Positions 1 through 7,606 of a stretch of 64,000 nt of DNA are shown here, in pieces. The notes below the pieces were generated by a model that was given only the letters and a program-made list of their open reading frames with translations, was not told the origin of the DNA and made no database searches. Positions within the stretch are counted from its first letter, which is position 1. Every line of letters starts with the position of its first letter. Both the position numbers and the translations under genes were made by a program. The stretch lies in NCBI RefSeq assembly GCF_011813015.1, contig NZ_QHLQ01000001.1, positions 310,001 to 374,000 of the forward strand, in the 5' to 3' direction. The DNA comes from Parasedimentitalea denitrificans. Its GTDB lineage: Bacteria > Pseudomonadota > Alphaproteobacteria > Rhodobacterales > Rhodobacteraceae.

Positions 1-366
1 ATGCCCGGACTGGGTGAGGCACAGGCCAGCGAAGTTTCTGATCGACTGTGCAGCGAGATCAGCGGCACACCGTTTCAGGTTCCCGGTGTTGGTAAACCGA
101 TCCACTTAACCACCAGCATTGGTCTGGCCATTGGCGGCGGAAACCCATGTGTTGGCTCTGCCCCCAGCCCCCTGACCAATGTGACAGATTTAATCGCCGA
201 TGCAGACCGAGCCCTCTACCGTGCAAAAGATGCAGGCCGCAATCAGGTCATTCTCAGCTCTGCACCCGCCAAGGGCAAGGCCGATCGCAAGGATCGCGCG
301 GCTCCGATCCGGGCTTCAATTAAAACCTCTCGCCGCGAGTTATTTGTAAGGTCGCAGCCAGCCTGA
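1..366 (+). CDS. GGDEF-domain protein, C-terminal fragment
   Basis: Only the C-terminal part of a GGDEF (diguanylate cyclase type) domain is inside the window; the gene starts to the left. The visible signs are the conserved strand TTSIGLAI near residue 37 and the helix motif ADADRALYRAKDAGRNQV around residues 65-82, which end nearly all GGDEF domains. The GG[DE]EF loop itself is outside the window, so I cannot say whether it makes cyclic di-GMP or is degenerate. A basic tail of about 35 residues follows. The ATG at base 1 is probably internal. It ends facing the minus-strand gene at 391. Confidence 0.8.
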   Translation: MPGLGEAQASEVSDRLCSEISGTPFQVPGVGKPIHLTTSIGLAIGGGNPCVGSAPSPLTNVTDLIADADRALYRAKDAGRNQVILSSAPAKGKADRKDRAAPIRASIKTSRRELFVRSQPA

Positions 367-390
367 GCGAATAAATCGGCCTGCCCTTAC

Positions 391-876
391 TTACGGATTA
401 GAGCGACGACGCGGCGGAGGCCCAGAGGGCCTGCGCATACGGCCCTGCAGCTCATCTGCATAGCTAGCCCGTTCCTCGGCTGACATCGTTTCAACCTTGC
501 TCACCCAGGCACGTTGCACTGAGTTCCGAAACTCATGACCAGTCGTGGCCTGTGCATCCAGCAAACGCGACAGCGCCTCTGGCTCAAATGGGTCAGCCCG
601 CAACAGGGTCAACACTGCTTTTCCCTCAGCCCGTCGCCGATCATGAAAGTTCCCGTGATCGCCACCAGCCTGTTCACGTAACGCGCGCCGCTCACCACGG
701 TCCAATTCCCGAAACAACATCACGCCAAAGGTCGGGCTGGGCCGGGGTTTCGCTTCGTCGCGAAAACGGATCATAGAGCCAACGGCCAATCCAGCCACAG
801 CCAGGTTCAACCCCAGCGACCCCGCCAGGACAATCCGCAGCCATAACTTCATCTTTGCCGGTTTTTCTGTGCTCAT
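391..876 (-). CDS. Periplasmic Metal_resist/CpxP-like protein
   Basis: A 161-residue protein with one N-terminal membrane anchor (about residues 10-35) followed by a helical, Arg/Glu-rich periplasmic part and a Pro/Arg-rich tail. This pattern, with an 'LFRELDRGERRAL' helix, fits the Spy/CpxP-like Metal_resist family: small periplasmic chaperones or sensors that often travel with ECF sigma/anti-sigma pairs. It is the last gene of a four-gene minus-strand unit; its start codon shares bases with the stop region of the anti-sigma gene at 876. A role as periplasmic input to that pair is inference from context. The family call rests on overall pattern, not on a diagnostic motif. Confidence 0.65.
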   Translation of the reverse strand: MSTEKPAKMKLWLRIVLAGSLGLNLAVAGLAVGSMIRFRDEAKPRPSPTFGVMLFRELDRGERRALREQAGGDHGNFHDRRRAEGKAVLTLLRADPFEPEALSRLLDAQATTGHEFRNSVQRAWVSKVETMSAEERASYADELQGRMRRPSGPPPRRRSNP

Positions 877-1259
877 TATTGCACCTCCTCACCCAGCACA
901 GAGGCCAGGTCGTAACTGTCATAGGGCACCGAGGTGCTGTCGGAATACCCGACCAATTGTGCCGGGTCAGGCAGGAACGATGGCGGCGCCAGACCGACCC
1001 ACACGCCAACTACGCAGGCCGCAGCCATACCGCCAAGCGCTGGCAACCCGCCGATGGCGACCATCAGCTGCCGCCAAATACCAAAATGCACCTGCCGCCG
1101 ATTTTCTGGTTCTTGCTGGGGGACCCGTTCTTCGGAACGTGCAACCAGTGCATCGTTCATGATTGCCGTGGCCAGATGGTCCGGCAAGGGCACAGGGTTC
1201 TGCCGTGCTGACGCAAACAGGTCATCAAGCTCTTGCATTGCTTTGTCCGTATCAGCCAT
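876..1259 (-). CDS. Probable anti-sigma factor, single-pass membrane protein
   Basis: A 127-residue protein with a cytoplasmic N-terminal part (1-60), one membrane segment (about 64-90, Gly/Ala/Val rich) and a short periplasmic tail. I start it at the ATG at 1259, which overlaps the stop of the sigma gene by 8 bases; a longer frame reaches 1319 but would lie further inside the sigma gene. No ZAS zinc motif (HxxxCxxC) is present, so it is not a classical zinc anti-sigma. The assignment rests on coupling to an ECF sigma gene, size and topology. It would hold the sigma factor at the membrane and release it on an envelope signal. Confidence 0.65.
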   Translation of the reverse strand: MADTDKAMQELDDLFASARQNPVPLPDHLATAIMNDALVARSEERVPQQEPENRRQVHFGIWRQLMVAIGGLPALGGMAAACVVGVWVGLAPPSFLPDPAQLVGYSDSTSVPYDSYDLASVLGEEVQ

Positions 1260-1836
1260 CACTATACCCCAACTCCTCGCGGCGACCGGCCAGAATAGCC
1301 GCCAGCGCCCGCTTTCCACGCGCGGTCAAGCTCTCAACCGCTTCGACGCTAATGTCCATGATCCCCGCGATTTCGGGGTTTGGTAACTCTTCAATATGGC
1401 GCAACACCACCGCCTGCCGCTGCCGCTCGGGCAATTGCATCAATGCAACCTGCAACGCATCGTGGCGCGCGCCCTCTTGCATCTGTTCGGAGGCACTGCG
1501 GCTGGTGTCAGCCGGTTCTGGCACCGCATCCAGATCAACATAACCACCACGCTGGCGCCGTTTCAGGTCAATACACAGGTTCATCGCCACACGGTACAAC
1601 CAGGTCGACACCTGCGCCTGCCCCGGCTGCCAATTCGGAGCCATCCGCCACAGACGCATCATTGCCTCTTGGGTGATGTCCTCGGCCTCGGCCCTATTGC
1701 CCAACACCCGCATCGCAACACCAAAACACCGGGGGCTTAGCCGCATCGTCAACTCTTGCACCGCGCGTCCGTCGCCGTTGGCATAAAGCACCAACAAGGC
1801 GTCGTCGCTCAGATTGGGATCCGGCTCGCCCACCAT
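1252..1836 (-). CDS. ECF-type sigma-70 family RNA polymerase sigma factor
   Basis: Region 2 is clear: 'RVLGNRAEAEDITQEAMMRLWRM' type sequence, then STWLYRVAMNLCIDLKRR. Region 4 follows with QLPERQRQAVVLRHIEELPNPEIA and a helix-turn-helix ending VEAVESLTARGKRAL. There is no region 1.1 or 3, which is typical of ECF sigmas. I prefer the ATG at 1836 (194 aa) because families of this type start about ten residues before SDDALL; a GTG at 1890 would add 18 residues, and neither start has a strong ribosome site. It follows the EF-hand gene by a few bases and overlaps the anti-sigma gene by 8, so the sigma and its regulator are translationally coupled. The regulon is unknown. Confidence 0.9.
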   Translation of the reverse strand: MVGEPDPNLSDDALLVLYANGDGRAVQELTMRLSPRCFGVAMRVLGNRAEAEDITQEAMMRLWRMAPNWQPGQAQVSTWLYRVAMNLCIDLKRRQRGGYVDLDAVPEPADTSRSASEQMQEGARHDALQVALMQLPERQRQAVVLRHIEELPNPEIAGIMDISVEAVESLTARGKRALAAILAGRREELGYSDG

Positions 1837-1900
1837 CAGCGGCCCCGTATCCGGGGGCCGCCGCTTTGATATTTCTGCGTTATAATACACGTCAGACTAA

Positions 1901-2392
1901 TCAGTTCTGCTCCGTTTCAGTGCCGGGTTTCTGTCCCGGACGATGCTGACCCTTACCGCGTTGACGCATACGGTTGCTAGCCTCTTCGAACTCTTCCTTC
2001 GAAATGGACCCGTTACCATCAGTGTCAAAGCGTTCCAACATCTTGCCTGCGCGCCGAGAATTGGTCATCTCATCAGGGCTCAGAACACCATCACCATTGG
2101 TATCGCGCTGCGCCAACATCTTTTCTGTACGTTCAGCAACGCTTTTGACACCCTGCGCTGTCAGTTCCTCAAGCGACAACACCCCGTCACCATCTGTATC
2201 CGACGCGGCAAACCGAGCGGCCTTCATGGCGTCCATTTCGGCCTGCGTGACCTCGCCATTACCATCGGCGTCGATTTCCTCGAATGACATGCGCGGTCCC
2301 TGACCTCCGGGCCCACCCTTGGCCAGAACTGCGCCTGTAGTAACGATGCTGGCCGTGCCCAGAATAACCGCGATGAAAGCTGCTTTTCTCAT
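1901..2392 (-). CDS. Exported calcium-binding EF-hand protein
   Basis: A 163-residue protein with a signal peptide (MRKAAFIAV... to ALA around residue 24) and four canonical EF-hand loops at about 41-52, 65-76, 97-108 and 123-134, each of the DxDGNG/DTDGDG type. It should bind calcium in the periplasm. The start at 2392 is set by an AAGGA ribosome site 7 bases upstream; an upstream-extended frame to 2551 lacks one. It is the first gene of the minus-strand unit that continues with the ECF sigma factor, so a calcium- or metal-linked envelope response is plausible but is inference. Confidence 0.85.
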   Translation of the reverse strand: MRKAAFIAVILGTASIVTTGAVLAKGGPGGQGPRMSFEEIDADGNGEVTQAEMDAMKAARFAASDTDGDGVLSLEELTAQGVKSVAERTEKMLAQRDTNGDGVLSPDEMTNSRRAGKMLERFDTDGNGSISKEEFEEASNRMRQRGKGQHRPGQKPGTETEQN

Positions 2393-2619
2393 GTCATTTT
2401 CCTTCGTTCTTGGCGACCCCGTGTCGCCGATCATGCAAGTCAAACGGCCCAGCATCAGGTTTCCGTCGCCCGACACATGAAAAAACTGAAGAAAAATTTG
2501 CGCCATGAAAAACAAGTACTTCACAGCGTAAGTCGCGACATTATAACGCAAACCTTACGCACCCCCTTTCCGTCACGGCAAGAAGAGCGCAAAGATAGGT
2601 GGAACATATAGGATTTATC

Positions 2620-3024
2620 ATGACTGAAACTCAGACCGTGCTGGCCTCAGAAATCGAAAACGATCGCCCAACCATGCCCGCCCTGTTGAAAGGCTGGCGC
2701 CGTAAATGTCCGTGCTGCGGCAAAGGCGACGTGCTGCACTCTTACCTAAAGGTCAATTCGCACTGCGACAGCTGTGACCTTGACCTGTCATCTGCCCGCG
2801 CCGATGACGGCCCGGCCTATCTGACCATCCTGATTGTCGGCCACCTGTTGGCACCGCTGATCCACATCGCCTTTATTATGTGGCGTCCCGAGCCGCTGGT
2901 TTTGTTCACACTTTTCACCATTGGCTGTGTCAGCCTGTCGCTGTACCTTCTGCCCAGATTAAAAGGTGTTGTGATTGCCTACCAATGGGCAAAACGAATG
3001 TATGGGTTTGATAACGGCTCGTAA
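2620..3024 (+). CDS. DUF983 family membrane protein
   Basis: A 134-residue protein. Its N-terminal half carries two CxxC pairs (CPCCGKG and CDSCD), as in a zinc ribbon, then two membrane helices (about 75-98 and 102-122), then a conserved RLKG...YQWAKRMYGF end. This is the DUF983 layout of alphaproteobacteria; no function is established for the family. The ATG at 2620 has AGGA 7 bases upstream and is preferred to the ATG at 2599. The Nudix gene follows 26 bases later on the same strand, so they may be co-transcribed. It diverges from the EF-hand gene. Confidence 0.85.
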   Translation: MTETQTVLASEIENDRPTMPALLKGWRRKCPCCGKGDVLHSYLKVNSHCDSCDLDLSSARADDGPAYLTILIVGHLLAPLIHIAFIMWRPEPLVLFTLFTIGCVSLSLYLLPRLKGVVIAYQWAKRMYGFDNGS

Positions 3025-3050
3025 GACACCCAATTCAGAAAGAGGGTTTC

Positions 3051-3776
3051 ATGACCGCAGACCAAGCCAATCCGGGCGTTGACAAAACCGCAGTTCGCAA
3101 CGCCGCCACAGTGATTGTGGTGCGGGACCGGATGGGTGCGGACCCCTCTATTCTAATGGGACAACGCGGCTCCAAGGCCGCGTTCATGCCTAACAAATTC
3201 GTGTTTCCCGGCGGCGCTGTTGATGCAACCGATGCAGATGTGCCGCTGGCTGATACCATATCTGAGCTCTGCCACACCCGGTTGGCCGATCAGTCCCCCG
3301 ACGGTTTGCAGGCCGCCCTGACCGTGGCCGCGATTCGAGAGCTATGGGAAGAAACCGGTCTGATACTGGGTAGCCAGCACAACTGGCCCGATCCGGTCCC
3401 CGCTGATTGGCAAGTTTTCGCATCCGCAGGCTACCGCCCTTCAGCCAGCGCGTTGCAATATGTCTTCCGTGCCCTCACCCCTCCGGGTCGCCCACGCCGT
3501 TTTGACGCCCGTTTCTTCCTTGTCGACGCGGATGAAATCGCCACTGATCTTGATGACTTTTCGCGTGCCTCGGACGAGCTGTCCCATTTGCAATGGGTCA
3601 AACTCTCTCAGGCCCGCCAGTTTGACCTGCCGTTCATAACAGAAGTGGTGCTGGCCGAAGTCGCCGCCCGGATCACAGATCCAACGCCGCCCGGCTCGGT
3701 GCCCTATTTCCGCAATACCGACGAGGCCAGTCTGTTCCTGCGCCTATACGGCAAAGAGATGCCCGCTAACGGCTGA
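3051..3776 (+). CDS. Nudix hydrolase with split Nudix box (NUDT7/NUDT19-like)
   Basis: A 241-residue Nudix protein. The opening GG is at residues 54-55 (FPGGAVD) and the catalytic helix REx2EE at 96-101 (IRELWEETG), so about 35 extra residues sit between the two halves of the Nudix box. Such an insertion is known in the NUDT19 type, where members act on acyl-CoA; substrate here is inference. A GAGGG ribosome site precedes the ATG at 3051. It converges on the DMT transporter gene at 3794. Confidence 0.85.
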   Translation: MTADQANPGVDKTAVRNAATVIVVRDRMGADPSILMGQRGSKAAFMPNKFVFPGGAVDATDADVPLADTISELCHTRLADQSPDGLQAALTVAAIRELWEETGLILGSQHNWPDPVPADWQVFASAGYRPSASALQYVFRALTPPGRPRRFDARFFLVDADEIATDLDDFSRASDELSHLQWVKLSQARQFDLPFITEVVLAEVAARITDPTPPGSVPYFRNTDEASLFLRLYGKEMPANG

Positions 3777-3793
3777 TAGTCGAAACCAACGGA

Positions 3794-4696
3794 TCAGAAC
3801 GCCAAAACCAGCGCCAGGATCGACAGGACCAGCAAAGCCATCCCCAAAATCTCGCGCTTGGTGATCTTTTCTTTGAAGAACAGCACCGTCGCCAAGATCG
3901 ACAGGATCAGTTCGACCTGGCCCAGTGCCTTGACGTAGGCGGCATTCTGCATCGAAAAGGCCCAGAACCAGCAGAATGAGCCGCCCAGACTGGTCAGACC
4001 TACCCAAACCGCCACCTTTCGTGCAGCCCATACCCGGGCGATCTCGCCCCGGTCATGCCAACCCAACCACACCAACATCATCAGTGTCTGCATAGAGACG
4101 ACCACCGCCAGGGTGACACCGGCACGAAAGGCTGGGTCCAGATCGCCCAATTGCAACGATGCACCGCGATAGCTGACAGCGGAAAAGGCAAACAACACAC
4201 CAGAGCCCAACCCCAGTTTGGCCGCACGATTGGTCAAGTGCTGCCACCATGGCCCACTGCTGCCGGGTGTCTTTGACAGCACCAGAACGGCACCTAATCC
4301 CAGTATAATCGCCACCCAGCCCCAAATGCTGATCTGATCCCCAAGAACCAGCAATCCAACCAGCGCCGTCTGAATGACCTCGGTTTTCTTGAACGTGATG
4401 CCAACCGCGAAATTGCGTTGCTTGAACAGGGCCACCACACAGATTGTAGCCAGAATTTGTGACAGCCCACCAATGGCAGAAAACAACCAGAACCCCGGTG
4501 TCAGATCAGGAAGCGTCCGCCCCGAAACCATTAGGTAAGTCGCCAACCCGATCAGGATAAACGGCGCAGAATAGGCAAAGCGTGAAAACGTAGCCCCGGC
4601 GGCTGTTAGGGTGACACTGGCCAGAACCTTTTGCAGCATAAACCGCACGGTCTGAAATGTAGCTGCCGCAATCGCGACTGGAATCCATAAACTCAT
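3794..4696 (-). CDS. EamA/DMT-family transporter
   Basis: A 300-residue inner-membrane protein with about ten hydrophobic segments in two EamA repeats. The second half of repeat one has the family feature 'FKKTEVIQTALVG...LGD', a helix pair at the predicted pore. It lies 17 bases downstream of the desaturase gene on the same strand and should be in one operon with it and the DUF2061 gene. The substrate cannot be read from sequence. No good ribosome site is seen before its ATG, which fits translation following the upstream gene. Confidence 0.85.
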   Translation of the reverse strand: MSLWIPVAIAAATFQTVRFMLQKVLASVTLTAAGATFSRFAYSAPFILIGLATYLMVSGRTLPDLTPGFWLFSAIGGLSQILATICVVALFKQRNFAVGITFKKTEVIQTALVGLLVLGDQISIWGWVAIILGLGAVLVLSKTPGSSGPWWQHLTNRAAKLGLGSGVLFAFSAVSYRGASLQLGDLDPAFRAGVTLAVVVSMQTLMMLVWLGWHDRGEIARVWAARKVAVWVGLTSLGGSFCWFWAFSMQNAAYVKALGQVELILSILATVLFFKEKITKREILGMALLVLSILALVLAF

Positions 4697-4713
4697 GCGG
4701 GGGTTATGGCGAT

Positions 4714-5616
4714 TTACTCACCCGGATGCCAGAGCGGATGCGGAACAGGATCTTTGCCGCGCAGAAAATAGCGGCGGAACACTTCACCATAACAGGTGTA
4801 GGTATAATTCTCGTTGGCACTTTGAAATTTTGCCTGTTGATCCCGATACAGTTTGGGCAGAGCATACCAGGGCACGCCGGGGTGCATATGGTGCACAATG
4901 TGAAGATTATTGTTTAGAAACAGCATCGCCAGCGGTCCGCGATCCTCTACCAACACAGTGCGGGCGTGCATCTGGTCATGAGCGCGGTGCTCCAGAAACG
5001 TTCGGATTTTGACCAGCCCCAGCCCCAGATAGGCAGCGATAGCATAGGCCCAGAACGGCATAGGCGTCAGGTTAACCACCCACAGCACCAGCACCAGCCC
5101 CGGCAGATGCAGCATCCATCCCCAGATCACCGCCCAGTCCCCTCGCCCAGCGGCACGTGCATCACCAGCCATGAAACAGATTTGTCCAATCAGTGGCCCC
5201 AACAGGATACGCCCCAGCAGAGTATTGTTGATCCGGTATAGACGACGCCTCCATCTTGGCATCTGCTGCCAGACCTTAGGGTCCAGAAAGTTGCTTTCCG
5301 GGTCATCATAGGGATCGGTCAGGTTTTCATCGCGGTGGTGGTCCAGATGGGTGTCACGGAACCTGTTATAGGGGATCGCCATGTTCAACTGCGGTGCCAT
5401 CAGGGCTTCGTTCATCCAGCGCTGCCGGAATGGATGCCCATGCAGCGCCTCATGGGTCAGGGACGAGTGAAACGCCACCAATACAGCACTGACCACAACA
5501 GCCAGCACCAGACTGATTTGTGGCAACAGGGCCAAGGCCGCAAACCAAATCCCGTAACAGGCCAGTATCAGGAAAAATGTGCCCCATTCCGGGCCTTTGG
5601 GCAGATGATCAGACAT
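4714..5616 (-). CDS. Membrane fatty-acid desaturase
   Basis: A 300-residue integral membrane di-iron enzyme. All three histidine boxes are present: HEALHGH at 55-61, HLDHH at 90-94, and HIVHH near residue 240. This pattern belongs to the FA_desaturase superfamily, which also includes beta-carotene ketolases/hydroxylases and alkane-type hydroxylases. Because the neighbours (DUF2061 membrane protein, DMT transporter) are not pathway markers, the lipid substrate stays open. The start overlaps the end of the DUF2061 gene by 8 bases, so translation is coupled. Confidence 0.85.
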   Translation of the reverse strand: MSDHLPKGPEWGTFFLILACYGIWFAALALLPQISLVLAVVVSAVLVAFHSSLTHEALHGHPFRQRWMNEALMAPQLNMAIPYNRFRDTHLDHHRDENLTDPYDDPESNFLDPKVWQQMPRWRRRLYRINNTLLGRILLGPLIGQICFMAGDARAAGRGDWAVIWGWMLHLPGLVLVLWVVNLTPMPFWAYAIAAYLGLGLVKIRTFLEHRAHDQMHARTVLVEDRGPLAMLFLNNNLHIVHHMHPGVPWYALPKLYRDQQAKFQSANENYTYTCYGEVFRRYFLRGKDPVPHPLWHPGE

Positions 5617-5815
5617 GCCTCCGCCCCCAGCGAATACGCGACCAGACCCGCTCGTATATCAGATACATGGTAAAGCCGATTGCTGTATTGATCAGCGCAA
5701 TCGCGCCGCCAATTGCAACTGACCCAGTGGCCAGAAACCCGACCAGCGCCATCGACGCCAAACCGATAATGTTCCAAATAACCGCCTTGACCAGCGACCG
5801 TACCCGCGTTTCCAT
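5609..5815 (-). CDS. DUF2061 small membrane protein
   Basis: A 68-residue protein with two membrane helices (about 12-32 and 36-55) and the family ending 'YLIYERVWSRIRWG'. DUF2061 proteins are small membrane proteins of unknown function; some are found next to lipid or sulfur genes. A perfect AGGAGG ribosome site lies 5 bases before the ATG at 5815, marking it as the first gene of the unit DUF2061-desaturase-transporter. It diverges from the XRE regulator at 5920 with about 100 bases between them. Confidence 0.85.
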   Translation of the reverse strand: METRVRSLVKAVIWNIIGLASMALVGFLATGSVAIGGAIALINTAIGFTMYLIYERVWSRIRWGRRHV

Positions 5816-5902
5816 TCTACCTCCTGACGAAACGTTGCGTCAAAAGTACCGCATTACGAGGCCGTGCAGAATTCCGTATATGATTAACAAAACTCAACGG
5901 GT

Positions 5903-5919
5903 GTGATAATAGTCATCAC
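5903..5919. promoter_or_regulatory. Inverted repeat directly before the XRE regulator
   Basis: GTGAT-N7-ATCAC, a perfect 5-bp inverted repeat whose last base touches the ATG at 5920. It lies in the divergent region between the regulator and the desaturase unit and looks like an operator for autoregulation. No Shine-Dalgarno is visible for the regulator, so the transcript may be nearly leaderless. Seen directly; function inferred. Confidence 0.5.
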
Positions 5920-6783
5920 ATGAGCATTAAAATCGACAAACTTGCCCGTGCCGACCAGTTCCGTGTCCGGCTAAATCGCGCCCTGCAGGACAGCGGAATC
6001 AGCCAAAGCGCGCTGGCGCGGCAAATCGACGTGGACCGATCAACCATTTCGCAGCTTCTAACCGGCGACGGCGCCCGACTGCCCAATGCCCATGTGGTGG
6101 GCGCCTGTGCAACGGCGCTGGGAGTTTCGGCTGACTGGCTGCTCAGCCTGTCCGACCGCCCCGAGAGCGCCGCCGAATTGCTGGCCGGTGCCCTATCCCT
6201 TTCCGAGGCCCCACGGTCGCTGGTTGATGCCCGTATTTTTGACTGGCACCGCGAGGCAGCAGGCTACAAAATCCGCCACGTGCCCGCGACGCTTCCGGAC
6301 ATGATGAAAACCCGCGCTATGCTGGAATGGGAATATACCCCGCATCTGGGGCGCACGGCTGATCAGGCGATTGGCGCGTCCGAGGATCGCCTGTCCTGGA
6401 TGCGTCAATCGCAATCCGATTATGAAATCGCCCTGCCAATTTATGAGCTACACAGCTTTGCCCAGGGCACCGGCTATTATCAGGGGCTTCCTCTGGAAAC
6501 CCGCATCGAACAACTCGACAATTTTGAGCGCCTCTGCACCCAGTTATATCCCCGCCTGCGGGTCTATCTGTTTGATGCCAAACGGCTGTACTCGTCACCG
6601 CTGACCATCTTCGGCCCACTGCTCTGCGTTTTTTACGCGGGTTCCCACTACATGGCCTTTCGAGACAGTGACCGGGTGGAAACCTTTACCAACCATTTTG
6701 ACACCCTCATCCGCGAGGCCGATCTAACAGCCCGGCAACTGCCCAGCCACCTGCGCGCACTCAAAGCAGAGATCGGCGGCTAG
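5920..6783 (+). CDS. XRE-family transcriptional regulator with novel C-terminal domain
   Basis: A 287-residue protein. Residues 10-75 form a clear XRE helix-turn-helix (SQSALARQIDVDRSTISQLL). The rest (about 90-280) is a conserved-looking globular part rich in Tyr and aromatic residues, ending 'LTARQLPSHLRALK', which I do not match to a known ligand domain. It faces the DUF2061-desaturase-transporter unit and is likely its regulator, with the inverted repeat at 5903 as candidate operator. It ends in TAG. Confidence 0.8.
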   Translation: MSIKIDKLARADQFRVRLNRALQDSGISQSALARQIDVDRSTISQLLTGDGARLPNAHVVGACATALGVSADWLLSLSDRPESAAELLAGALSLSEAPRSLVDARIFDWHREAAGYKIRHVPATLPDMMKTRAMLEWEYTPHLGRTADQAIGASEDRLSWMRQSQSDYEIALPIYELHSFAQGTGYYQGLPLETRIEQLDNFERLCTQLYPRLRVYLFDAKRLYSSPLTIFGPLLCVFYAGSHYMAFRDSDRVETFTNHFDTLIREADLTARQLPSHLRALKAEIGG

Positions 6784-6815
6784 GGCCGCACGACGCCCAG
6801 CGGGCGGCGTTCAGG

Positions 6816-6839
6816 CTCAAGTCATGGCAATGACTTGAG
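6816..6839. terminator. Hairpin between convergent genes
   Basis: CTCAAGTCAT-GGCA-ATGACTTGAG: a perfect 10-bp stem with a 4-base loop between the ends of the regulator (6783) and the SDR gene (6851). No strong T tract on either side, so it may act on both strands as a weak terminator or transcript stabiliser. Confidence 0.6.
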
Positions 6840-6850
6840 CCACCGTTGCT

Positions 6851-7606
6851 TTAAACCTTAGGGTCCGGGTTTTCGGTGTGGCCATCCACTGCAATCACCT
6901 GCCCCGAAACCAAACGAGACGCATCAGACGCCAAAAACACTGCCATGTCAGCAATATCGCGTGCTTCAACAAACCGACCCATCGAGGTGCCAGAGGCATA
7001 GCCCTGATACACCTCATCACGGGTCATCCCTTTTGACGCAGCCTCACGCTCTAGCACCCCCTCCATCCGGGGGCCCTCGACTGCACCGGGACAGATCACA
7101 TTGGCACGAATTCCATGCGGCCCCAGCTCCATCGCCAGCGTTTTGGTCAGACCAATCACCGCCCATTTCGCCGCCGAATACGGCGCGCGGTTAGGGTATC
7201 CGTACTGCCCTGCCGTGGACGAAGTCACGACGATCGAGCCCTTCCCCGCCGCCTTCATCAGAGGAGCTGCATATTTCGCCGCTAGAAACGCGCCTTCCAG
7301 ATTGACGCTGACACAAGCCTGCCAATCCGCCAGTTCTACATCTTCAACCTTGGCCGTAGGGCCCGCAACGCCTGCATTGGCGCAGAGAACATCCAACCCG
7401 CCTGCAGCAGAAATGGCTGCAAACACTGCCAACATATCCTCTTCGCTGGCTGCATTGGCACGATGCGTGACCCAGTCAGAAGGCAGCGCAGCCAACCCGG
7501 CCTCGTTCACATCTGTGACCCAAACCTCATAGCCCGCCGCATCAAACCCCTCGCCCATGGCGCGCCCAATCCCAGACGCGCCTGCGGTGATTAGAACCCG
7601 CGCCAT
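6851..7606 (-). CDS. SDR-family oxidoreductase in the carnitine cluster
   Basis: A 251-residue short-chain dehydrogenase. The cofactor motif TAGASGIG is at 7-14, NAG near 78, the catalytic Ser in TSSTAG near 128, and YSAAK about residues 142-146. The C-terminal VSGQVIAVDGH is typical of classical SDRs. Its ATG overlaps the stop of the carnitine dehydrogenase gene as TAATG, so translation is coupled. The context suggests oxidation or reduction of a carnitine, betaine or 3-hydroxy-acid intermediate, for example the acetoacetate/3-hydroxybutyrate pair released by the cleavage enzyme; that is inference. Confidence 0.85.
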   Translation of the reverse strand: MARVLITAGASGIGRAMGEGFDAAGYEVWVTDVNEAGLAALPSDWVTHRANAASEEDMLAVFAAISAAGGLDVLCANAGVAGPTAKVEDVELADWQACVSVNLEGAFLAAKYAAPLMKAAGKGSIVVTSSTAGQYGYPNRAPYSAAKWAVIGLTKTLAMELGPHGIRANVICPGAVEGPRMEGVLEREAASKGMTRDEVYQGYASGTSMGRFVEARDIADMAVFLASDASRLVSGQVIAVDGHTENPDPKV

